From the NCBI GenBank assembly GCA_016720635.1, contig JADKKF010000024.1:310001-374000 (forward strand): DNA of 64,000 bases, read 5' to 3'. The position numbers and the translations under genes were made by a program. This document shows positions 53,273-61,027 of the stretch, in pieces. Origin of the DNA: Saprospiraceae bacterium. Its GTDB lineage: Bacteria > Bacteroidota > Bacteroidia > Chitinophagales > Saprospiraceae. The first letter of the stretch is position 1; each line of letters begins with the position of its first letter. The notes beneath the pieces were generated by a model. The model was not told where the DNA came from and did no database searches. It worked only from the letters and a program-made list of their open reading frames with translations.

Positions 53273-53666
53273 AAATGTCAATGGACAATCTAGATTGCAA
53301 TGCATACCTGAAAAAACCAAACATGGCATTTGCTCTGTAAAAGAAATTGCTAATCATTATTTTTAAACCTATAATTAAATTATAGTTCTGAATGTATTTT
53401 GCTAATCGCAAGAACAATTTTTTCCCAATGGCACAATTTAATTTCCTTTTAAAACAAAAATAAAAAATATAGAATAACGAACTTTGCATCATGATAGTTA
53501 GACAAATATATTTGATAGCAGGTTCAATCGCAATTTCATTTTTAACCCTGATTGCTTGATGCCTAGAGGCCATGCAAAAATATTTATTTTAGACAGGACT
53601 GATGAATTCTTTTTTTTTCAGTGAAATAACCCCAAATTTTGATATTAATTTAATTTTAAAAAAACT
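53273..53666. other. Gene-free stretch
   Basis: About 390 bp without a convincing gene on either strand. A 103-codon antisense frame has no recognisable features. I see no repeat or clear promoter. Confidence 0.4.
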
Positions 53667-54452
53667 ATGAGAAATCAAGCTATTAATACAGCCCAAGGCC
53701 ATTGGATTTTAGCTAAAATGGGTAAAAAAGTGCTACGTCCAGGAGGTAAAGAACTAACCGAAAAATTAATTCAAAACCTAGAAATAACCAAAGATGACGA
53801 TATTGTAGAGTTTGCCCCTGGCTTAGGATATACCGCATCTATTGCATTAAAAAAAATGCCGCATACGTACACAGGTATAGAACTTAATGAAGAAGCTGCT
53901 TCTTTACTAGGTAGATTAATAAATGGACTTGGAAAAAAAATAATAATTGGCAATGCTGCCGACTCCACATTAGAGAAAGCCTCTTGTCACAAAGTTTATG
54001 GAGAGGCCATGCTAACAATGCACGCTAACCATAGAAAATCAGAAATAATAAAGGAAGCTTTCAGAATTCTTAAACCAGGAGGTCTTTATGGTATTCATGA
54101 ACTGGGCCTAAAACCCGACAATATTTCAGAACAAAAAAAAGCTGAAATTCAGCGAGAACTTGCTCACGTAATCAAAGTAAATGCGCGGCCACTAACCCAA
54201 GATGAGTGGTCTAATGTATTGAAAAAAGAAGGATTTACTATTCATGCAACCGAAACAAATCCGATGTATTTATTAGAACCCCAAAGAATAATTGACGATG
54301 AGGGCTTTTTCAGAACTTTAAAAATTGTTTTTAATGTACTAACCCACCCTAAAGAAAGAGCTAGGATTTTGGCGATGAGAAAAGTGTTTAATAAATATAA
54401 AGAAAACCTAAATGCTATATGCATAATAGCAAAAAAAGGTGTTCATGATTAA
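53667..54452 (+). CDS. Class I SAM-dependent methyltransferase
   Basis: A 261-residue soluble methyltransferase with a Rossmann-like fold. Motif I is in DIVEFAPGLGYTASIA (Asp and the glycine loop), the acidic motif II in TYTGIELNEEA, and the post-I region in IIIGNAADSTLE. EAFRILKPGGLYGIHELGL is the motif III region. The C-terminal tail contains a long helical stretch (HPKERARILAMRKVFNKYKENL). It transfers a methyl group to an unknown acceptor. The gene stands alone. Confidence 0.88.
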   Translation: MRNQAINTAQGHWILAKMGKKVLRPGGKELTEKLIQNLEITKDDDIVEFAPGLGYTASIALKKMPHTYTGIELNEEAASLLGRLINGLGKKIIIGNAADSTLEKASCHKVYGEAMLTMHANHRKSEIIKEAFRILKPGGLYGIHELGLKPDNISEQKKAEIQRELAHVIKVNARPLTQDEWSNVLKKEGFTIHATETNPMYLLEPQRIIDDEGFFRTLKIVFNVLTHPKERARILAMRKVFNKYKENLNAICIIAKKGVHD

Positions 54453-54779
54453 TTCGATTAATACCACTTTTGTAGATTTTTTGTCAAGCTCCACCAAAAA
54501 AAAACTAAGTAATGGTGTTAACTTTGCAATATCGATTGTAGGCGTGGTAATAGACATAGTTAGGCTACCAAGCCATATCGTGGCGAAACAAATATAAAGA
54601 GTTAGAACTGCTGTTAATTAACCAATAAATATTATATTTGCTTGGTTTTTTATCGCAAACGCCGACTTACATTGTGTGAGATAAGTTGATATACAATTTA
54701 GAACCTATTTTCGATGTTAGAAAGCTCAATTGCAGTTAAAGCCTCTTTGAAATATAAATGATAATAAAAACCGCAAACA
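54453..54779. other. Gene-free stretch
   Basis: About 330 bp. Nothing recognisable on either strand. Confidence 0.4.
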
Positions 54780-55238
54780 ATGAAAATAATCAATCAATCC
54801 ATTGGCTTAATTTTAACCATATCATTGCTTTTTCTTGGATGTAAGAAAAAAGATGACTCGTCTTTTTCACAATACAATTATTGGTCGTGTCACCAAAAAG
54901 TGTCATGGGATTCATTGAAAATAAAAGAAACTTTGCTTGGAGAATGGCTGTGGGAATTCAGTATATGTGCATGGCCTGGATGTAAGATTGATAAAGAAAC
55001 AAATAAGGGAATATCGGTCATTTTTAAAACTAACAACTCACTAGAAGTCAAGGAAAATGGACGTATCATCCGAACCTCTCAATGGAAAGTTGTTAAGCAG
55101 ACTGATCAAGAATATTATATTGATACTGAACCATTTGAGTCTATGCTATATGGAGGAATATTATTTTGTGTTAAAAAGCTGGCATTCAATGCTAGTGGAA
55201 CGGACATCGGCTGTGAGTATTTCAAAAAAATGGAATAA
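54780..55238 (+). CDS. Hypothetical lipoprotein
   Basis: A 152-residue lipoprotein with the SPII box LFLGC-K. The body is beta-rich, with four conserved-looking Cys (YWSCHQK, ISICAWPGCKID, FCVKK, IGCEYF) and a lipocalin-like LLGEWLWEF...ISVIFKTNNSLEVKENG core that resembles small surface lipoproteins. I do not recognise a family. It precedes the PEGA lipoprotein by 166 bp and is perhaps monocistronic. Confidence 0.65.
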   Translation: MKIINQSIGLILTISLLFLGCKKKDDSSFSQYNYWSCHQKVSWDSLKIKETLLGEWLWEFSICAWPGCKIDKETNKGISVIFKTNNSLEVKENGRIIRTSQWKVVKQTDQEYYIDTEPFESMLYGGILFCVKKLAFNASGTDIGCEYFKKME

Positions 55239-55404
55239 TCTGAGTATTTTTTTTAAATACCATAAGAAAACGCAAAATGAAATTGAGCAATAATTTGATC
55301 TGCTATTTTTTTAAAAACAAAAAAGTACAATAAGTGGAGTTCAGAAACCATGCAAAAAACGTGGTGAATCTTTACCTTATAAGTGTAAAAATAAAATCTT
55401 TGGA

Positions 55405-55791
55405 ATGAAAAAACTATTCTTCACCATAGCATATTTTTTATTACTATTAGTTCTATTTCCCAGTTGCGCGACGCTTATTGGGCCCAAAACAAACTCCCTA
55501 TCCCTTAGTTCTAATCCTCCTAACGCCAATGTCTATATCAATGGAGCCAATTTGGGTACTACTCCACTAAATTTAGACTTAATACCGAATAAAACCTATA
55601 CAATAGAATATAAAAAGGAAGGATTTAAAACTGTTACGAGGACTGTGAGCTCCCAAGTTAATATAGGCTGGATTGTTTTAGATTTCTTTGCTGGGCTCTT
55701 TATACCCATTATTATTGATGCAATTACGGGAGATTGGAATAGCCTTGACCAAAATTCAGTCAATGTAGAATTGAGCAAACAGAATAATTGA
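55405..55791 (+). CDS. PEGA-domain lipoprotein
   Basis: A 128-residue protein with a signal peptide ending LFPSC-A, an SPII lipobox. The body carries one PEGA-type beta-sandwich (SLSSNPPNANVYINGANLGTTPLNLDL, then YTIEYKKEGFKTVTRTVS), with a hydrophobic stretch near residues 88-108 (IGWIVLDFFAGLFIPIIIDAIT). PEGA domains bind cell-surface components. Function otherwise unknown. Confidence 0.75.
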   Translation: MKKLFFTIAYFLLLLVLFPSCATLIGPKTNSLSLSSNPPNANVYINGANLGTTPLNLDLIPNKTYTIEYKKEGFKTVTRTVSSQVNIGWIVLDFFAGLFIPIIIDAITGDWNSLDQNSVNVELSKQNN

Positions 55792-55963
55792 TTATCATTT
55801 AAAAATAAATTACATTATAACTTGATCTCAGCTTGGGATTTAGACTTCAAATCCCTAAAAACCAGCTCCTGATTGCACAATCCATCGATATTTCCGTATT
55901 TTTACGAAATTATCACATTTAGTTTTGGGAAACCAAATTTCGATAAAAAAAGGAAAGCGACGA

Positions 55964-57061
55964 ATGACGGCAATTAAATATTTTTTTTACTTGAGTATCA
56001 TACTCGGTTGGAGGGTTGGTAATGCTCAAACTGACAGTCTGTTGAATCCAATTCCTGAAATTAAAATTTCTGGATTTTTGGATATTTTTTACGCATATGA
56101 TTTTAATAAACCAGAGACATCAAATCGTCAGTCTTTTTTGTACAATCACAATCGGCATAATGAATTCAATCTCAATCTCGGATATCTAAAATTCGGGGTA
56201 ACTCATCCAAAATATCGAGCCAACCTAGCCTTACAAGCAGGCACATATGTCAATGACAATTATTCATCAGAACCGGGTATTTTGAAAAATATTTTCGAAG
56301 CAAACATCGGCATATCCCTTGATAAGAAGAATAATATTTGGCTCGATGCCGGAATTTTTGGATCACATATCGGCTTTGAAAGTGCCATTTCTATGGATAA
56401 TTGGACATTAACTCGATCTTTGCTCGCTGAAAACTCTCCTTACTATCTTTCGGGAGCCAAACTGACCTACAAACCATATTCAAAATGGGAATTTGCAGCA
56501 TTGATTTGTAATGGCTGGCAACATATACAAAGAGTTAAAGGGAATTCCCTGCCATCATTTGGTACCCAGATAAAATATACACCTTCCGAAAAAATCACTT
56601 TGAATTGGAGTACGTTTCTAGGAACTGAGTTTGAAGACGATGTGAGAAAAATACGCTATTTCAATAATTTTTATGGACAATTTCAAGTCCACCCAAATCT
56701 TGGCTTAATCGCAGGATTTGACCTCGGATCACAGCAACATAAGACTGGTGAACCACAATATGATCAATGGTTTAGTCCCGTGATAATCATCAAATGCACT
56801 TTGTCAGACAAATGGGCAGCAGCATGCAGAGCTGAGTATTATCAAGACAAGACGGGAATCATCGTAGCAACGAACACTGAGAATGGATTTAAAACTTCAG
56901 GACTTTCATTAAATTTTGATTATGCACCAAGGAGTAATATACTTTGCAGATTTGAGGGTCGTTGGTTGAATGGGCAGGACGAAATTTTCCTGGTTGGAGA
57001 TCGTCATTCGAAAGATAATTTTGCATTGGTCACCTCTATTGCTATGAAGTTTGAAAAATAA
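55964..57061 (+). CDS. BBP2-like outer-membrane beta-barrel porin
   Basis: A protein of about 365 residues. I start at the ATG at 55964 because a purine-rich site precedes it. An upstream TTG at 55925 adds 13 residues. The signal peptide ends GNAQT. The remainder is a beta-barrel with repeated amphipathic strands (YLKFGVTHPKYRANLALQAGTY, NIWLDAGIFGSHIGFESAI, YYLSGAKLTYKPYSKWEFAAL), matching the putative beta-barrel porin-2 family. The C-terminus is ALVTSIAMKFEK. It is a channel for small solutes, and the substrate is unknown. It has no obvious operon partner. Confidence 0.78.
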   Translation: MTAIKYFFYLSIILGWRVGNAQTDSLLNPIPEIKISGFLDIFYAYDFNKPETSNRQSFLYNHNRHNEFNLNLGYLKFGVTHPKYRANLALQAGTYVNDNYSSEPGILKNIFEANIGISLDKKNNIWLDAGIFGSHIGFESAISMDNWTLTRSLLAENSPYYLSGAKLTYKPYSKWEFAALICNGWQHIQRVKGNSLPSFGTQIKYTPSEKITLNWSTFLGTEFEDDVRKIRYFNNFYGQFQVHPNLGLIAGFDLGSQQHKTGEPQYDQWFSPVIIIKCTLSDKWAAACRAEYYQDKTGIIVATNTENGFKTSGLSLNFDYAPRSNILCRFEGRWLNGQDEIFLVGDRHSKDNFALVTSIAMKFEK

Positions 57062-57243
57062 CAAAATGGCAATTCTTTTGGTTAATTTAGATTATATAAC
57101 AAGATAAAAAAGGGCAAAAACCCAAGCCTATTATTAAGGGAAAAATTCGAAAATTCAACAAGAATGGCTTAAATTTGAATTAAATTCGCCCTATAATCAA
57201 TCTTGTTTTTAAGTTACCAAAATACAGGGCAAAAATCGGATTA

Positions 57244-57747
57244 ATGATGGAAGAAATACCGAAACTTAAAGTAATCCCCACCGCTACCGATCATCTTTTA
57301 GATTTGCTAGGATGGATTATTCTCGTCACAACTTGGGCCTTGGCTATCTTCAATTATGAAAAATTACCCAATATCATTCCTACCCACTACAACGGTTCAG
57401 GCCAGATAGACGGACATGGTGAAAAATGGTTGATTTTGACTCTTCCATTGGTGGCGACCATTTTGTATATTGGTATGACGGTGCTGTCAAAGTTCCCTCA
57501 AGCTTTCAATTACCCGTCGAAAATCACCAAGGAAAACGCATTGATTCAGTACACCAGTGCCACAAGACTCATCAGATATCTCAAGCTCATAATTGTGATA
57601 ATTTTTGGTCTCATCACATTTCAAACCATAAGGGTAGCTAATGGCCAAATAGAAAACCTTGGCATTTGGTTTCTGCCTCTCATGATCGGACTGATAAATA
57701 TCCCTTTGATCTATTTTGTTATAAAATCTTTAAAAGCAAAAAAATGA
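57244..57747 (+). CDS. DUF1648-domain membrane protein
   Basis: A 167-residue membrane protein with about four hydrophobic segments. The first periplasmic loop has YEKLPNIIPTHYNGSGQIDGHGEKW, the DUF1648 pattern of proteins related to SdpI. Two starts (57244 and 57247) are adjacent. It is 60 bp upstream of the DUF1801 gene. Function unknown; the SdpI relation could suggest immunity or stress, but this is only an inference. Confidence 0.75.
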   Translation: MMEEIPKLKVIPTATDHLLDLLGWIILVTTWALAIFNYEKLPNIIPTHYNGSGQIDGHGEKWLILTLPLVATILYIGMTVLSKFPQAFNYPSKITKENALIQYTSATRLIRYLKLIIVIIFGLITFQTIRVANGQIENLGIWFLPLMIGLINIPLIYFVIKSLKAKK

Positions 57748-57806
57748 TCAATATATGAGCTTAACAAATTCAAATAATTTCGAATTGCCATCATTTAAAG
57801 AAATTT

Positions 57807-58235
57807 ATGAAAATTGAGGAGCAAATCAATGAATATACCCAGAACCTTCCAGAGCCCAAGAGAATGGACTTACAGGCTTTGCACGATATAATTTTGAGTC
57901 TAAACCCTAATGCGAAACTTTGGTTTCTAACTGGAAAAAATAGCGAAGGCAAAGTGGTGTCCAATCCCAATATCGGATATGGGGAGTATATTATCAACTA
58001 CGCAGATGGAAAAACTAAGCCATTTTACCAAGTCGGACTAAGTGCAAATACAACAGGGATTTCCGTTTATATCATGGGTATCGAGGATAAAAATTACTTG
58101 ATCAATGCCTATGAAAACAAAATAGGAAAGGCAAAATTGACTGGCTATTGCATCCGATTCAAGGCTTTAAAAGACATCAATATCGATACATTGAAAGAAG
58201 CCATTCGTTTTGGATTTGAAAATCATTCTAAATGA
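57807..58235 (+). CDS. DUF1801-domain protein
   Basis: A 142-residue soluble protein of the DUF1801 family. The core pattern KLWFLTGKNSEGKVVSNPNIGYGEYII and the C-terminal CIRFKALKDINIDTLKEAI are typical. No catalytic motif or signal. It lies 60 bp after the DUF1648 gene on the same strand, so the two may be transcribed together. Function unknown. Confidence 0.75.
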   Translation: MKIEEQINEYTQNLPEPKRMDLQALHDIILSLNPNAKLWFLTGKNSEGKVVSNPNIGYGEYIINYADGKTKPFYQVGLSANTTGISVYIMGIEDKNYLINAYENKIGKAKLTGYCIRFKALKDINIDTLKEAIRFGFENHSK

Positions 58236-58457
58236 AATAAATTTAGCTTTTACGAAAAACCCAAGTTTCTTTTCCTTGTATCATTGTATCAACTTGAATG
58301 GATATTTCAGTGATAATCAAACTTTAAAATAGGGAACCTCCAAACATTCAAATTTATACCTGAGTAATATATAAAACACTGTTTTTTAATACATTATACT
58401 TTATATCTTACTAACATTTAAAACCTAAACCCTGTTTGATCTTAAATAAGAAATAAA

Positions 58458-58493
58458 TTTGTAACTCTTTCCAAATAAATTGTTTTAATTTTG
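58458..58493 (+). promoter_or_regulatory. Bacteroidota-type promoter for the signalling operon
   Basis: TTTG (58458-58461) and TAATTTTG (58486-58493) match the consensus exactly. The spacer of 24 bp is slightly long. Transcription would start about 38 bp before the ATG at 58532. The rest of the 58236-58531 gap shows nothing else. Confidence 0.4.
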
Positions 58494-58531
58494 GAATATT
58501 TTATACAAAATATTTCAAAGGCTCCGCGCAT

Positions 58532-59875
58532 ATGCCTGTATTCAGAATTTTTATAGTAGAAGACGATCCTTGGTATGGCCAAGTTCTCAAGCATCATTTA
58601 GGGTTAAATCCAGACTATGAGCTAGAGCTATTCACCAATAGCAAAGATTTGTTGAACAATCTTTACAAGTCACCAGACCTGATTTGTATGGATTTTGGAC
58701 TTCCAGATATTTCAGGAGATAAATTATTAAAAGAGCTAAAATCCAGAAACAAAAACATACCCATCGTTGTCATCAGTGGACAAGAGGAGATCAATGTCGC
58801 GGTAAATCTTCTCAAGGCAGGCGCTAGAGACTATATCATCAAGGACGAACATACCAAAGAACAACTCTGGAAATCCATCATTCATATTCGAGAGAACCTC
58901 TCGTTAAAACAAGAAGTCGAAGAGCTCAAAGAACAGTTGGGACAAAAATTTAGTTTTGAAAACACCATCATCGGACAAAGCGAGGCCCTTTTAAGAACTT
59001 TCACCCTGCTACAAAAAGCTGTAAAAAGCAATATAAATGTTTCTTTGACTGGTGAAACGGGGACTGGAAAAGAAGTTTATGCAAAGGCCATTCATTTCAA
59101 TAGCGATCGAAAGAAAAAACCATTTGTAGCTGTAAATATGGGTGCGATACCTACAGAACTCGTCGAAAGCGAATTATTTGGACATGAAAAAGGTGCATTT
59201 ACAGGGGCTGTTGGGGCCAGAATTGGAAAGTTTGAAGAGGCACAGGGAGGAACCCTTTTTTTGGATGAAATAGGCGAGCTTGATTTGGGATTGCAGAGCA
59301 AATTACTTCGGGTGGTTCAAGAGCGAGAGATCATAAGAGTTGGAGGCAACAAGCCCATTCCAGTTGATATACGACTTATCACAGCCACGCATAAAGACCT
59401 AGCGGATGAAGTAAAATCAGGAAGATTTAGAGAAGATTTATTTTTTAGAATCGTGGGTTTGCCCATTGAATTGCCACCATTAAGAGAGCGAGGAAATGAC
59501 GTCATCATCTTAGCAAAATATTTTATCGAAGAATATGCAAAAAACAACAAAACAAAAGCACTGAGCTTGCATGAAACAGCCAAAACAAAATTGCAGAAAT
59601 ACAATTGGCCAGGCAATGTCAGAGAACTGAAAGCCGTGATAGATCTTGCATGTGTCATGTCGGATGGGCAACTTATTAAAGCAGATGACCTCACTTTTTA
59701 CAAAATTGGCGATCATCGACCGTATTCTTCCCATGAAAAAACGTTAAAAGAGTATGAGGCCGAGATTATTTCAGAATATTTAAAAAAATACAACCAAAAT
59801 GTAGTAGCCGTCGCTGAAAAACTTGATATCGGAAAATCAAAAATTTATAATATGTTGAAAAGCGGAGAAATATAA
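58532..59875 (+). CDS. Sigma-54-dependent (NtrC-type) response regulator
   Basis: A 447-residue activator. Residues 1-120 form a receiver domain with phosphorylatable Asp54 (CMDFGLPD). Residues about 145-375 are the AAA+ domain: Walker A GETGTGKE at 174, the sigma-54-contacting loop GAFTGA at 221-226, Walker B GGTLFLDEIGEL near 245, and an arginine finger region (GRFREDLFFRIVG). Residues 420-445 are a Fis-type HTH (VVAVAEKLDIGKSKIYNML). Phosphorylation should drive ring assembly and open sigma-54 promoters. The FIST sensor (6 bp gap) and hybrid kinase that follow are its likely upstream partners. Target promoters are not in this window. Confidence 0.93.
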   Translation: MPVFRIFIVEDDPWYGQVLKHHLGLNPDYELELFTNSKDLLNNLYKSPDLICMDFGLPDISGDKLLKELKSRNKNIPIVVISGQEEINVAVNLLKAGARDYIIKDEHTKEQLWKSIIHIRENLSLKQEVEELKEQLGQKFSFENTIIGQSEALLRTFTLLQKAVKSNINVSLTGETGTGKEVYAKAIHFNSDRKKKPFVAVNMGAIPTELVESELFGHEKGAFTGAVGARIGKFEEAQGGTLFLDEIGELDLGLQSKLLRVVQEREIIRVGGNKPIPVDIRLITATHKDLADEVKSGRFREDLFFRIVGLPIELPPLRERGNDVIILAKYFIEEYAKNNKTKALSLHETAKTKLQKYNWPGNVRELKAVIDLACVMSDGQLIKADDLTFYKIGDHRPYSSHEKTLKEYEAEIISEYLKKYNQNVVAVAEKLDIGKSKIYNMLKSGEI

Positions 59876-59881
59876 AATAAC

Positions 59882-61015
59882 ATGAAAATCAAGCAATTTA
59901 AAATAACAAATCTGGAAGAATGTCAAATTATAGATGCCGAAAAGGCTGATTGGGTCCTATGCTTTGGTGCAAAAGCGCTCCTTGAAAATCGAGAGATAAT
60001 TAGCACTCTCCTCGATAAATTCATGGGAGCAGAAATTGCTTTTTGTAGCACAGCTGGCGAGATTTGCCAAAAATGCGGGGTTGGTAATGATACTATGGTT
60101 ATCACCTCTATAAAATTTCAACATACAAAATTAAAATCAACCATCGTAAATATTCAAAATTTCGCCAACAGCTACGACGCAGGCAAATCAATCGCTGAAA
60201 CTCTCAATGACAAAAGCCTCAAGCATATTTTTATCCTATCCGACGGCAGCAATGTCAATGGCAGTGAACTCGTTAAAAGTATGAATGAATATTTCAAATC
60301 TAATGTCGTGATAACTGGCGGCATGGCTGGAGATGACACAAGATTCGACTATACTCTGACCAGTCTCAATGATTTTCCATCTAGGGGCAATATCATGGCA
60401 TTTGGTCTTTATGGCGATAAAATTAAGATAGCACATGGCAGTATGGGGGGCTGGGACAGCTTTGGACTGGCGAAAACCGTCACCAAATCTGTAGGCAATG
60501 AACTATTCGAAATAGATGGTCGAAATGCCCTTGAACTTTATAAAGAACACCTAGGAAAATACTCTGATGACTTACCTGGCGCTGCGCTATTATTTCCATT
60601 GGCAGTCAAGATGAATGAAAGTGGAGACGTAGTCGTGCGAACCATTTTATCCATTAATAATGAAAAAAATTCCATGATTTTTGCAGGGGATGTACCCGAA
60701 GGCAGTAAAGTACGGTTTATGTTGGCTAATTTCGATCGGCTTATTGATGCTGCAGGCACTGCCGCCAAATCGAGCTTGATTTCGATTGCCAATGCAAAAC
60801 CCCAGCTCGCGATTTTGATAAGCTGTGTTGGGCGAAAAATAGTCCTTGGAGGCAGAGTGGACGAAGAAGTCGGTGCTGTAATAGATGTTTTGGGAACGGA
60901 TGTGCCCATGACAGGATTTTATTCATACGGTGAAATATCTCCATTAAAAGAAGGCACCAGTTGTCAGTTGCATAACCAAACGATGACCATCACTTGTTTT
61001 CAAGAAGTAGTTTAA
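59882..61015 (+). CDS. FIST-domain sensory protein
   Basis: A 377-residue protein with FIST_N (residues about 25-225, AEIAFCSTAGEICQ, ITGGMAGDDTRFDYT) and FIST_C (residues about 225-370, ALELYKEHLG, RTILSINNEKNSMIFAGDVPEG, PMTGFYSYGEISPL). FIST domains are thought to bind small ligands such as amino acids and are often near or fused to signalling proteins. No membrane segment is seen, so it is cytoplasmic. It sits 6 bp after the response regulator and 12 bp before the hybrid kinase, so it likely feeds ligand information to the kinase. The ligand is unknown. Confidence 0.88.
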   Translation: MKIKQFKITNLEECQIIDAEKADWVLCFGAKALLENREIISTLLDKFMGAEIAFCSTAGEICQKCGVGNDTMVITSIKFQHTKLKSTIVNIQNFANSYDAGKSIAETLNDKSLKHIFILSDGSNVNGSELVKSMNEYFKSNVVITGGMAGDDTRFDYTLTSLNDFPSRGNIMAFGLYGDKIKIAHGSMGGWDSFGLAKTVTKSVGNELFEIDGRNALELYKEHLGKYSDDLPGAALLFPLAVKMNESGDVVVRTILSINNEKNSMIFAGDVPEGSKVRFMLANFDRLIDAAGTAAKSSLISIANAKPQLAILISCVGRKIVLGGRVDEEVGAVIDVLGTDVPMTGFYSYGEISPLKEGTSCQLHNQTMTITCFQEVV

Positions 61016-61027
61016 CTTTGTAAGGCC

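Noticed and set aside
53262..53573. 103-codon antisense frame between the epimerase and methyltransferase genes
   Set aside because: Composition is AT-driven, with no domain or signal, and its start context is poor.
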